A DNA stretch of 6,755 nucleotides from Chromatiales bacterium (GCA_027001895.1 JALTLP010000131.1:12696-19450), one strand, 5' to 3'; positions 1 to 5,631 are shown, counted from the first letter of the stretch. Notes: generated from the letters alone by a model not told the origin. Translations and numbers: made by a program.

Positions 1-41
1 AAGTTCGAGAGCTTAAGGCGGTGCAAAATGAGCGCGGTTAA
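1..41 (+). CDS. Possible 3' end of an upstream gene (partial)
   Basis: Reading from base 3, the frame stays open and encodes VRELKAVQNERG before a TAA at 39-41, overlapping the next gene's ATG by 14 bases. The peptide is charged and helix-like, as a coding tail might be. A 14-base overlap also occurs between the acidic protein and the ATPase gene further on. Another frame, from base 2, ends earlier at TAA 14-16; the Shine-Dalgarno-like AAGG (15-18) of the next gene would then follow that stop directly, a layout also seen at 361-377. Either could be the real upstream end. Too little sequence is present to name a product. Confidence 0.3.
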   Translation, partial: VRELKAVQNERG

Positions 42-363
42 TCCAACGGTCGGGCATATCAAGTGTGCTTGGTGCGGGAATACTTGCGAAGTGCGGGAGT
101 CGATAAAAAATAAGTTGTACTATGTTTGCTCGGCAAGTGCAGAAAATGAGGGGTGTGGCCAATTTATGATGGCCTATAAAGGAGGTCAAAAAATCATGCA
201 CGAACACACGGTTTTTTTAGAAGATAAAAAACCAGCAAAAAAAATGGAAGTTAAAAAAGAAACGTCCAAACAGGAAGAGCCTACTACAACAACAACGACA
301 GAAGATGCCCCGGCCGATGTAGGCAATGAGCCGGTTAAAAAATCGTTTTTCGATTTTGATTAA
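28..363 (+). CDS. Zinc-ribbon protein with acidic-aromatic C-terminal tail
   Basis: This 111-residue protein carries a likely treble-clef or zinc-ribbon knuckle: C13-x2-C16 (within CAWCG), an additional C20, and C34 and C43 (GCGQF). After about residue 58 the sequence is low-complexity and hydrophilic: a Lys/Glu-rich stretch, a run of six threonines, then a tail ending KKSFFDFD. Zinc ribbons followed by disordered linkers occur in nucleic-acid-binding proteins, and short acidic-aromatic C-termini are known from phage and bacterial single-stranded-DNA-binding proteins. PM2 also encodes a zinc-finger late transcription factor. A DNA-binding or transcription role is therefore inferred, not shown. 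The start at 28 has AAGG (15-18) upstream, although the frame stays open to the window edge and a longer N-terminus cannot be excluded. A strong internal ribosome-binding site lies at 178-186. Confidence 0.75.
   Translation: MSAVNPTVGHIKCAWCGNTCEVRESIKNKLYYVCSASAENEGCGQFMMAYKGGQKIMHEHTVFLEDKKPAKKMEVKKETSKQEEPTTTTTTEDAPADVGNEPVKKSFFDFD
178..198 (+). promoter_or_regulatory. Internal consensus ribosome-binding site and in-frame ATG
   Basis: AAAGGAGGT (178-186), nearly a complete anti-16S complement, precedes an ATG at 196-198 by nine bases. This ATG is in frame with the surrounding zinc-ribbon gene, at its codon 57. It could allow separate translation of a 55-residue C-terminal product (196-363) that lacks the cysteine motif. 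The same bases encode Lys-Gly-Gly, so the match may be coincidental. Confidence 0.35.
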
Positions 364-374
364 GGAGTAAAAAA

Positions 375-755
375 ATGGCCGACATTGAAAAAGAATTATT
401 AAGCGAAGATATAGCCCGGCTCGAAAGTGAAGCGAATCTCGATGCAATGCCCAGCGAACCGAGCGCGGCCGAAGTCGCCCAGGCGAACCGAGACCAGGAA
501 GAACTTGAACAGGCGTTTAATATGTTGCTCGGTTCAACGTTCGACATATTTTGCCCGGCTTGGAATATCCAGCCGGAAGAAACCAAACAATTAAGCGCGG
601 CCTATGCCGCGATAATCGAAAAGTATTTCCCCGGCGGTGTGTCACGGTTCGGCGTAGAGATAAACGCGGTATTGATAACCGCCGTCATATTTGCACCGCG
701 CGCAAAGATGCCGCGCAAAGTAAAACCAAAGGATGATAATAATGCCAGCGAATAA
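375..755 (+). CDS. Acidic helical protein preceding the packaging ATPase
   Basis: The product has 126 residues. Residues 1-50 are strongly acidic and helical, with many Glu, Asp, Ala and Gln and no cysteine. The middle contains an aromatic segment (FDIFCPAWNI) and a helix ending KYFPGG. Residues about 92-108 are hydrophobic (EINAVLITAVIFAPR) and the tail is basic then acidic (PRKVKPKDDNNASE). The hydrophobic stretch is short and may be a buried helix or a membrane-associated one. I do not recognise the function. A small gene directly before the ATPase recurs, from memory, in related DJR-type elements, so a packaging or virion role is a guess. Translation starts after TAAGGAG (361-367), which also contains the previous stop codon. 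Its 3' end overlaps the ATPase start by 14 bases, suggesting coupled translation. Confidence 0.75.
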   Translation: MADIEKELLSEDIARLESEANLDAMPSEPSAAEVAQANRDQEELEQAFNMLLGSTFDIFCPAWNIQPEETKQLSAAYAAIIEKYFPGGVSRFGVEINAVLITAVIFAPRAKMPRKVKPKDDNNASE

Positions 756-1356
756 AGACGGTTTAATTTATGTTGTGACTGGTTCCAGTGGATCAGGTAA
801 AACAGCATGGTTAATTAAGCAAATCAAAAAAGCTGGGCGGTTAATCATTTGGGATGCCAAGCCGGAATATCACAAAAAATTACCGGGTGTAAAACTAGTA
901 CGCACCCGTAAAGAATTAATCGCAATTTGCAAAACAAAAAAGAATTATAAAATCGCATATCATCCCGGTACTGTGAATAATAAAGAGTTTGAATTCTGGA
1001 GCGATTGCGCCTATTTGGCCGCACGAATAAAACCCTGCAAAGTGGTGGCCGAAGAAACCGCGGATGTCACTCAGCCGGGCAAAGCGTCCGACAAGTGGGG
1101 GCAATTGGTTCGCAAGATTCGAGAAACTGGTTCAGACATTTACGCAGTAACACAACGGCCAAGCGAATCAGATAAAACCGCCGTAGGTAATGCCTCAATA
1201 TTTCATGTAGCAAGAATGTCTCGCAATAATGACCGGCGTTATATGTCACAGGAACTCGATATTAATGCGGCCGATATTGCTGCGCTTGAAAATTTGCAGT
1301 ACATCGAAAAAGACATGAGAACAAATAAAGTAACGACCGGAACAGTAACATTTTAA
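742..1356 (+). CDS. Genome-packaging ATPase, FtsK-HerA/A32 type
   Basis: This P-loop NTPase probably powers translocation of the genome into the preformed capsid. Counted from the chosen start, Walker A is GSSGSGKT (residues 14-21), Walker B is KVVAEE (100-105) with paired acidic residues after a hydrophobic strand, and a sensor-like VTQRP follows (136-140) with its Gln after a beta strand. This order, a length near 200 residues and the lack of a nuclease domain fit packaging ATPases of PRD1/PM2-like viruses, which are related to the A32 ATPase of poxviruses. Inovirus Zot-like proteins have similar P-loops but normally carry a membrane segment, which is absent here. The ATG at 742 is preferred because AAAGGA (728-733) sits eight bases upstream; an in-frame ATG at 733 overlaps that site. 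The capsid gene lies shortly downstream, as usual in this virus class. Confidence 0.85.
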   Translation: MPANKDGLIYVVTGSSGSGKTAWLIKQIKKAGRLIIWDAKPEYHKKLPGVKLVRTRKELIAICKTKKNYKIAYHPGTVNNKEFEFWSDCAYLAARIKPCKVVAEETADVTQPGKASDKWGQLVRKIRETGSDIYAVTQRPSESDKTAVGNASIFHVARMSRNNDRRYMSQELDINAADIAALENLQYIEKDMRTNKVTTGTVTF

Positions 1357-1381
1357 CCCCCCAACAAAGGAGCATATAAAA

Positions 1382-1594
1382 ATGCAAGAGAATGTAAACG
1401 AAGCAGAACAAACAAACGAAAGCGAACCAAGCAAAGTAAGCGGGTATCATGCCGATGCGGTGGCGCGCTTAAATAATTTATTGTACTCGGTTAACGGCAA
1501 AGCGCCGAGCATTGCCGAGCAGAAAGCCGTTAACGACTTTGTGACCGCAATAACAAACTGTGCAATTGTTAAAATACAGTCAATACCCGGTTAA
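1382..1594 (+). CDS. Small acidic protein of unknown function
   Basis: The product has 70 residues. The N-terminal 20 are acidic, polar and probably disordered (many Glu, Asn and Gln). Residues about 22-60 can form two helices, with a mildly hydrophobic end (FVTAITNCAIVKIQSIPG). No known motif, signal peptide or confident membrane segment is visible. The gene follows the ATPase gene by 25 bases, has a strong ribosome-binding site (AAAGGAG, 1367-1373) and is the last gene before the intrinsic terminator, so it closes the first operon. Two GTTAAC palindromes lie inside it and two more just beyond it. Confidence 0.65.
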   Translation: MQENVNEAEQTNESEPSKVSGYHADAVARLNNLLYSVNGKAPSIAEQKAVNDFVTAITNCAIVKIQSIPG

Positions 1595-1642
1595 TTCTAT
1601 CGTTAACGAAAGTACGTTAAAAAACGCCTTGCGCGTTAACAC
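1488..1642 (+). repeat. Cluster of CGTTAAC-type palindromes
   Basis: Four copies of the palindrome GTTAAC lie within about 150 bp, each in a similar context: CGGTTAACGG (1488-1497), CCGTTAACGA (1527-1536), TCGTTAACGA (1600-1609, a perfect 10-bp palindrome) and GCGTTAACAC (1633-1642). A half copy, ACGTTAA, is at 1614-1620. They span the end of the 70-residue gene and the gap before the terminator. They could bind a dimeric regulator of the capsid operon, but this is only inferred from spacing and symmetry. Confidence 0.35.
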
Positions 1643-1645
1643 ATT

Positions 1646-1677
1646 AAACCCGATGCTTGTCTTGTATCGGGTTTTTT
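1646..1677 (+). terminator. Rho-independent terminator between the two gene blocks
   Basis: AAACCCGAT (1646-1654) and ATCGGGTTT (1666-1674) form a perfect 9-bp stem around an 11-base loop, and the 3' arm merges into a run of six T (1672-1677). The AAA of the left arm gives some bidirectional character. It separates the ATPase block from the capsid block, so late structural genes either have their own promoter or depend on partial read-through. Confidence 0.85.
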
Positions 1678-1690
1678 ATTGCCCTAAATT
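1662..1690 (+). promoter_or_regulatory. Weak candidate promoter for the capsid operon
   Basis: TTGTAT (1662-1667) and TAAATT (1685-1690) are separated by 17 bp and resemble sigma-70 boxes (three and four matches to consensus). The -35 element would lie in the terminator stem. A promoter is expected here because the terminator precedes the late genes, but phage-encoded activators often use non-consensus late promoters, so the assignment is tentative. Confidence 0.25.
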
Positions 1691-1716
1691 TAATCACATG
1701 TAACGAGGTTACTACT

Positions 1717-1815
1717 ATGAAATTTACAATTAAAAATGTTTTGATGATTTCCGCCATTGCTTTAGTGGCTGTTAAAGTTGCGCCGATGGTTCCAGGGCTT
1801 AATAAAATCGTTTAA
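1717..1815 (+). CDS. Small single-pass membrane protein, 32 residues
   Basis: The gene encodes MKFTIKNVLMISAIALVAV followed by KVAPMVPGLNKIV. A short basic N-terminus (two Lys) precedes a hydrophobic helix at about residues 8-19, and the end is weakly basic. GAGG (1705-1708) lies eight bases before the ATG, and the gene is placed between the terminator and the capsid gene, so it is probably the first gene of the late operon. PM2-type viruses carry several membrane peptides of about 30 residues in the virion's internal membrane, and this may be one. No sequence family is recognised. The short length makes it easy to overlook. Confidence 0.6.
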   Translation: MKFTIKNVLMISAIALVAVKVAPMVPGLNKIV

Positions 1816-1863
1816 ACAATTTTTTACGTTTTTAAAATTTAAAAAAAATCAGGAGCATTAAAA

Positions 1864-2838
1864 ATGCCACAACAAAGCTTACGAAGGGTAGTTGATACCT
1901 GGACATTTGTAGAAAACTCAGAACATACGTTCGATATACCACGTATTCAAAATATTGAGGCAATCATGCTTGAGCTTGATTGCACGGTAAACCTGACAAC
2001 CGGCGGCAGTTCCGTTCGTTCTGAAGCGGCCGCACGGCTCATCGATAAAGTGCAGTTTATCGCAGGCGGTAAAGATGTACTTGACGACATTAACTTTGAT
2101 GTCGCGGTATTCGGTGATTATAAACGCGGGTTTAAACAATCCAGTACACCACCCAGCGCGGCGACCGCAGCGTCTTACAATGTGCGCGCCGTTGCCATGC
2201 TTGACCGTAACAACGTAAACGGCTGGCGACCGCACGATACCGCGTTTAAAGCATGGTTAACAAAGTTATTACAGGTGCGTATCACAACCAAAGCCGCGAC
2301 CGATTTATTTACAGGTAGCCCGGCCGGTTCCGTTACTGGCGGAACGGTTAAATTATCCGTATTGTCACATGACGAAGTGAACAAAGGGGACGGCTTAAAC
2401 GCACTCGACGAACCCAAGCGCGTTATTAAACGTACCACGCAATTGATTTCGTACACGTCTGCTAATTCATCTCATCAAGTCGAGCTGCCTATTGGTAACG
2501 CATGCAAACAAATTACATTGCATTGCTTGGACGACGAGGAACCGAGCAACGCATTAGTTAATAATGCCCAGCTGTCAATCAATGATGTGGACGTTCGGGT
2601 TAATCTGCCTTATGACCAGATTCGGGATATTAACGCAAAAGACCGTGGCTTAAGTCTCTCTCAAGTGCCTGATGGTTTTGCTGTGATCGATTCGTCACCG
2701 CGCGGTAAGTTCTTCGATTATTATGATTTTCGCGGAACACCAGACAACCCGGTAACACGCGCATTATTAACGCTTGATTTAGCCGCGCCTTCTGGACAGG
2801 GTTTAATCGCGGTGGTGGTTGAAGAAGATATTAGCTAG
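1864..2838 (+). CDS. Major capsid protein, probable double jelly-roll fold
   Basis: This is the most likely shell protein, 324 residues and mostly beta-rich, with no signal peptide or membrane segment. Near the N-terminus a strand (IEAIMLELDCTVNLT, about 30-44) is followed by AARLIDKVQFIAGGKDVLDDI (about 57-77), the 'residues around a ligand-like loop' pattern seen at the start of PM2- and FLiP-type capsid proteins. The second half begins near LPIGNACKQITLHC (about 208) and contains INDVDVRVNLPYDQIRD. The protein ends with KFFDYYDFRG, then a long strand TRALLTLDLAAPSG and IAVVVEED, typical of the closing strands of the second jelly roll. The length suits two jelly rolls of 130-160 residues each. 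AGGAG (1851-1855) gives a strong start. The position after a packaging ATPase supports the call. A structure prediction would settle the fold. Confidence 0.75.
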   Translation: MPQQSLRRVVDTWTFVENSEHTFDIPRIQNIEAIMLELDCTVNLTTGGSSVRSEAAARLIDKVQFIAGGKDVLDDINFDVAVFGDYKRGFKQSSTPPSAATAASYNVRAVAMLDRNNVNGWRPHDTAFKAWLTKLLQVRITTKAATDLFTGSPAGSVTGGTVKLSVLSHDEVNKGDGLNALDEPKRVIKRTTQLISYTSANSSHQVELPIGNACKQITLHCLDDEEPSNALVNNAQLSINDVDVRVNLPYDQIRDINAKDRGLSLSQVPDGFAVIDSSPRGKFFDYYDFRGTPDNPVTRALLTLDLAAPSGQGLIAVVVEEDIS

Positions 2839-2840
2839 TT

Positions 2841-3104
2841 ATGGCTGTAGCTGAAATTGTAACGTTTATGGTTAAGCGGGGTATATCTCGCAAAAAGTTA
2901 CAAAAGGCCGAGAACCAGAACTACTTAACCAACAAATCCGAAGCGGCCGCACACGTTCGCCGGGTGCAAGAACTGAAACAGCCCGGCGGCGAAGCCGCTA
3001 AAAAAATCAAAATTTTGTTTGATAAGGTTAAGGCCGTACACCGAGGCAACCGTTCAAGTCGACCGCTCAGCACACCGCGAAGTAAGTACCAAAGGTTTAT
3101 GTAA
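2841..3104 (+). CDS. Small basic virion-type protein with YQRF tail (first of two)
   Basis: This 87-residue, strongly basic protein (many Lys and Arg) has a hydrophobic patch near the N-terminus (AEIVTFMV), a charged helical middle and a Ser/Arg-rich tail ending PRSKYQRFM. The next gene ends with a very similar tail, PRDNYQRFF. The function is not recognised. Its position right after the capsid gene, basic character and size fit an internal or membrane-associated virion protein that could contact DNA or lipid. The start lies two bases after the capsid stop codon without a clear ribosome-binding site, so translation is probably coupled to the capsid gene. Confidence 0.7.
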   Translation: MAVAEIVTFMVKRGISRKKLQKAENQNYLTNKSEAAAHVRRVQELKQPGGEAAKKIKILFDKVKAVHRGNRSSRPLSTPRSKYQRFM

Positions 3105-3361
3105 TGGGGTTACGTTTAAAAGGAATTTTTAAAAAAATTGGCAGGAGTTTAACGAACACTGATGCCAAAGAGAATTTAAACAGGTCTACAGAACGATTAG
3201 CCCGTGACCGTAAAAAGCGAAGTCTCGAATTAGCAACGCTCAGGAAACAGCTTGATAGTAATATACGCAAAACAGTCAAAGGTTTGATACTAGGGTTATC
3301 GGACGAACGACGAACGGGGTTTAAAGATTCACCGCGCGACAATTACCAGCGTTTTTTTTAA
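3104..3361 (+). CDS. Small basic virion-type protein with YQRF tail (second of two)
   Basis: This 85-residue basic protein starts MGLRLKGIFKKIGRSL, an amphipathic basic segment. A highly charged helix rich in Arg, Lys, Glu and Leu follows (about residues 18-55, possible coiled coil), then a short hydrophobic stretch (VKGLILGL) and the tail SPRDNYQRFF. The tail matches the C-terminus of the preceding gene product while the rest shows little obvious similarity. The ATG shares its A with the previous stop codon (TAATG), and AAAGG (3091-3095) is eight bases upstream. A structural role in the virion is inferred from context; no known family is recognised. Confidence 0.7.
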   Translation: MGLRLKGIFKKIGRSLTNTDAKENLNRSTERLARDRKKRSLELATLRKQLDSNIRKTVKGLILGLSDERRTGFKDSPRDNYQRFF

Positions 3362-3375
3362 AGAGGTTTTAAAAA

Positions 3376-3705
3376 ATGGCAACAACAACAAACGATAGCA
3401 GCACAGAATCAAGCACAAATTGGTGGGATGCGGCAGTCGCTCTCGGTTCGCAGTATTTCAGTTCCAAACAACAAGACGAGGCGACCGCGTCGAAAGAACG
3501 TTTAGCACAAATTAACGCAACCACGACGACCGAGCTTGCCCGTATTAATGCAGGCGCAGCCCGGCCAGTGGCACAAACAGTTGCCGCACCGACCAGACAG
3601 CCGCAATCGGTAGCACCGGCAGGAAGTTTTTCATTCGGTAACATTAATTTAAAGCCGTTCGTGCTGTTAGGACTAGCGGCTTTCGCTTTCAAAAAGTTTA
3701 TTTAA
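3376..3705 (+). CDS. Membrane-tailed putative virion protein
   Basis: The product has 109 residues. The N-terminus is polar and Ser/Thr-rich, then comes NWWDAAVALGSQYF. A Gln/Ala/Thr-rich helical middle follows (about 30-62, with TTTELARINAGAARP), then a Pro/Gln/Ala linker (about 62-84). The C-terminus is one membrane helix (LKPFVLLGLAAFAF, about 92-105) ending in KKFI, so the bulk probably faces one side of a membrane. This tail-anchored layout suits a minor protein spanning the internal membrane of a PM2-like virion. AGAGG (3362-3366) precedes the ATG. Its last codons are part of a 16-bp tandem duplication that runs into the following gap. Function not recognised. Confidence 0.65.
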   Translation: MATTTNDSSTESSTNWWDAAVALGSQYFSSKQQDEATASKERLAQINATTTTELARINAGAARPVAQTVAAPTRQPQSVAPAGSFSFGNINLKPFVLLGLAAFAFKKFI

Positions 3706-3721
3706 CAAAAAGTTTATTTAA
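3690..3721 (+). repeat. Perfect 16-bp tandem duplication
   Basis: CAAAAAGTTTATTTAA occurs twice head to tail (3690-3705 and 3706-3721) without a mismatch. The first copy encodes the last residues and stop of the membrane-tailed gene; the second fills the gap before the next gene's ATG. Removing one copy would leave the next start codon almost directly after the stop. Perfect identity suggests a recent slippage or duplication event, or a sequencing/assembly artefact. Confidence 0.85.
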
Positions 3722-3722
3722 T

Positions 3723-4448
3723 ATGATGAACCCAGTAGGCCGAAACGAATTTGACGACCGCGCGCAAGGGCGATTTCGTAATTTATATCTACGCTCCATT
3801 GATTTAAGCACCGCGCGAACCGATGTAGAGTTTATCCATTCTGGAAACTTGGTTTATTTCGATAAACTGACCGACGGTAGCGCAACGATTAAATTTAATT
3901 CGGCGGATAATGATCCGTTTCCGGTCGGCGCGAACTCTAAAATTCAATTTTTGCCGTTTAAAAAATTGTATATCACCAATGCCGCTCAATCAGGTAAAAC
4001 GCTTAACCTTTGGTATGGCCAAGATGTTTCGATACAGCCACCAAACCAAGATATTACAAGTATAGGGCGTGTTGATGCGGTTACGATTGTAGATAAAGTA
4101 TCACCGCATGAAATAGGGGATAGTGTTTATTATTCCAGCGACACAAGCACGTCATTAATCACTATAGTAACACCGTCAACAAATGTTAACGGGGTTGTTA
4201 TCAGCAATGCTTCATTGTTTTCGGTTTCCGGCGATGGCTCAGCGAGGCTTATGGTTAAAACATCCGCGCCGGTTTCATGGGATGACAGTAACGCTCTTTC
4301 TGTTTCGGCTATAAGATTATCAGGCGGTAATTTTGCTGGGGCGGATAATGCCGTTATGCCGGTTGCAATACCAGCGGGGTACGGGGTTTATTTCCAGAAA
4401 GATTCAGCGTTCACCCATTTAGCAGACATAACGTACAAGGTTTTATAA
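3723..4448 (+). CDS. Beta-rich virion protein, candidate spike or vertex protein
   Basis: This 241-residue protein is the second largest in the late operon. Residues about 20-105 show alternating hydrophobic strands typical of a jelly-roll-like domain: LYLRSIDLS, VEFIHSGNLVYF, ATIKFNS, FPVGANSKIQFLPFKKLYITNAAQSGKTLNLWYGQD. After the linker IQPPNQDITSIGRVD, a second Ser/Thr/Val-rich, beta-prone region follows (about 125-241), with GDGSARLMVKTS and IPAGYGVYFQKD. GNLVYF and the AQSGKTLNLWYG segment recall a common class of small phage surface proteins, from memory. The two-part layout would suit a penton base with an outward receptor-binding part, but no receptor motif is visible. AQSGKT is not a Walker A motif. 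Two ATGs (3723, 3726) are possible; neither has a good ribosome-binding site, probably because of the duplication just upstream. Confidence 0.65.
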   Translation: MMNPVGRNEFDDRAQGRFRNLYLRSIDLSTARTDVEFIHSGNLVYFDKLTDGSATIKFNSADNDPFPVGANSKIQFLPFKKLYITNAAQSGKTLNLWYGQDVSIQPPNQDITSIGRVDAVTIVDKVSPHEIGDSVYYSSDTSTSLITIVTPSTNVNGVVISNASLFSVSGDGSARLMVKTSAPVSWDDSNALSVSAIRLSGGNFAGADNAVMPVAIPAGYGVYFQKDSAFTHLADITYKVL

Positions 4449-4451
4449 TCA

Positions 4452-4784
4452 ATGGCTAAACCCACACAATACGAATTAGTATCGCTTTTTTACATGGCCA
4501 AAACTGCAAGGGTCGCCGGGACAGATGCAGATATATTAAACGATGTTAAAAACAAATGGCGAAAAGCGGCCGCGTTAATTCGTGCATTACCGGATAGCCG
4601 GGGTTTTGAAATGACGAGCGCAGAACAAAGCGCCGACGATAGCAACAAGGCCGCAATGAAGGCCGCGCAGGATGCCGCGCTAGTTACTATTTTGAAACAG
4701 GAACTTATTGCCGAGCAAAATGGTTTTAATCGGCCGAACGTTATCCAGGCAATACAAAACGACATAATCGCGCACGGTGGCTAA
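4452..4784 (+). CDS. Helical protein of unknown function
   Basis: The 110-residue product looks almost entirely helical: an N-terminal segment with aromatic residues (YELVSLFYMAKTARVAG), a basic-aromatic helix (VKNKWRKAAALIRALPDSRGFEM), an Ala-rich acidic linker (about 57-72) and a last helix pair (ALVTILKQELIAEQNGF, VIQAIQNDIIAHGG). No membrane segment or catalytic motif is seen. It starts three bases after the beta-rich protein, with AAGG (4437-4440) somewhat far upstream, and ends seven bases before the preferred start of the lysozyme gene. It may be a minor virion component or a lysis accessory factor; I cannot tell which. Confidence 0.65.
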   Translation: MAKPTQYELVSLFYMAKTARVAGTDADILNDVKNKWRKAAALIRALPDSRGFEMTSAEQSADDSNKAAMKAAQDAALVTILKQELIAEQNGFNRPNVIQAIQNDIIAHGG

Positions 4785-4791
4785 GTGTTCG

Positions 4792-5289
4792 ATGCGATCT
4801 TACATTATTTTATTATCATTGTTTGGAATTGCTGTTTTGGTGTTAACAATGCGATTAAATAAAACAGGAATAGACTTAATCAAAGAATCCGAGAGCCTGC
4901 GATTAGAGCCGTATTACGACCAGGCCGGACGATTAACAATCGGCTACGGTCACTTGATTGAACCGGGTGAGTCTTTTGGATCAATAACAGAAGCCGAGGC
5001 CGAAGCATTGCTTATTGATGATGTTCGCACCGCCGAAAATACGGTTAATCAATTAGTGGGTGTGCCTTTAAACCAAACGCAATTTAATGCGCTGGTATCG
5101 TTTGTCTTTAATGTAGGCGCGGGCGCGTTTGCGGCGAGTACTTTGCTACGCAAACTCAACCAGGGTGACTACGAGGGCGCGCGGCAAGAATTTAAGCGCT
5201 GGAAATATGTGACGATTGCAGGGGTTAAAACCGTTAGCAACGGATTACTAGCCCGGCGCGAACGTGAAGCACAGGAGTTCACGGTTTAG
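4792..5289 (+). CDS. Endolysin: GH24 lysozyme with N-terminal hydrophobic anchor
   Basis: This muramidase hydrolyses the glycan backbone of peptidoglycan, for host lysis or possibly entry. From ATG 4792 the protein has 165 residues. The glycoside hydrolase family 24 signature is intact: Glu34 (KESES), Asp43 (YYD) and Thr49 (LTIGYGH), with the canonical E-x8-D-x5-T spacing. Further family features are LNQTQFNALVSFVFNVGAG and NGLLARREREAQEF near the end. Residues about 4-19 (YIILLSLFGIAVLVLT) form a hydrophobic helix without a signal-peptidase site, so it may be a signal-arrest-release endolysin exported by Sec. The helix is rich in Ile, Leu and Val and rather poor in Gly and Ala, so it could remain anchored. 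A GTG at 4777 in frame would add MAKCS and overlap the upstream gene by 8 bases; neither start has a strong ribosome-binding site. Confidence 0.88.
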   Translation: MRSYIILLSLFGIAVLVLTMRLNKTGIDLIKESESLRLEPYYDQAGRLTIGYGHLIEPGESFGSITEAEAEALLIDDVRTAENTVNQLVGVPLNQTQFNALVSFVFNVGAGAFAASTLLRKLNQGDYEGARQEFKRWKYVTIAGVKTVSNGLLARREREAQEFTV

Positions 5290-5293
5290 TTTA

Positions 5294-5518
5294 ATGTTTA
5301 ACACGAATAAAAACACATTGATTTTAGCCGGTGGCGCGTTGCTGGTGGCCTGGTATCTTGCGAACAAGGCAAAGGAAACCGTCAAGGAAGTCGCGACCGC
5401 CGTCAACCCGGCGAACAATAAAAATGTATTCGCAGAAGCGACCGGATCTTACAAGTGGGGGCAATGGGCGTATTGCAAATTAAACCCAGATAGTAAAGTT
5501 TGTGGTTATAAATATTAA
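5294..5518 (+). CDS. Small single-pass membrane protein, 74 residues
   Basis: A short polar N-terminus (MFNTNKN) precedes a membrane helix (TLILAGGALLVAWYLA, about residues 8-23), a charged helix (NKAKETVKEVATA) and the segment VNPANNKNVFAE. The protein ends with an aromatic tail holding two cysteines, in YKWGQWAYCKL and VCGYKY. The AVNP...N..F segment recalls a motif in small membrane proteins beside phage lysis genes, but that is memory only. The two cysteines could form a disulfide if the tail is periplasmic. AGGAG lies at 5273-5277, 16 bases before the ATG, which is long. An in-frame GTG at 5264 would add ten residues and overlap the lysozyme gene. It sits between lysozyme and holin-like genes, so a lysis or virion-membrane role is possible. 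Confidence 0.65.
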   Translation: MFNTNKNTLILAGGALLVAWYLANKAKETVKEVATAVNPANNKNVFAEATGSYKWGQWAYCKLNPDSKVCGYKY

Positions 5519-5531
5519 GAGGTTATATAAA

Positions 5532-5630
5532 ATGTTCGATGCTAAAAGCTTAAAGACAATCGCAATCATGGTGGTGGCCGGTATTATTACTGTATACGCC
5601 GTTGATTATCTTCAAGGCGACAAACAGTAA
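5532..5630 (+). CDS. Small single-pass membrane protein, 32 residues
   Basis: The product begins MFDAKSLKTIAIMVVAGIIT and ends VYAVDYLQGDKQ. A basic segment (K5, K8) precedes a hydrophobic helix at about residues 9-22, and the tail is polar. AAGAGG (5517-5522) is nine bases upstream of the ATG, a good ribosome-binding site, and the gene fills exactly the space between its neighbours: its stop codon ends one base before the ATG of the holin-like gene. It has the same length as the membrane peptide before the capsid gene but no clear similarity to it beyond the layout. It could be a virion membrane peptide or a pinholin-like or antiholin-like factor. Confidence 0.65.
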   Translation: MFDAKSLKTIAIMVVAGIITVYAVDYLQGDKQ

Positions 5631-5631
5631 T

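Noticed and set aside
1918..2235. A minus-strand frame of about 105 codons inside the capsid gene
   Set aside because: It lies fully antisense to the confident capsid gene, has no ribosome-binding site that I can see, and its product has no recognisable features; it is best explained as a by-product of the capsid codons.
2023..2952. The same 13-bp string GAAGCGGCCGCAC at 2023-2035 and 2940-2952
   Set aside because: Both copies encode Ser-Glu-Ala-Ala-Ala-type codons in different genes and flanking sequence is unrelated, so chance and similar codon use are sufficient explanations.
4017..4110. A possible P-loop in the beta-rich virion protein (AQSGKT just upstream of this region)
   Set aside because: The segment lacks the G-x4-GK[ST] spacing and there is no Walker B; the surrounding residues form beta strands.
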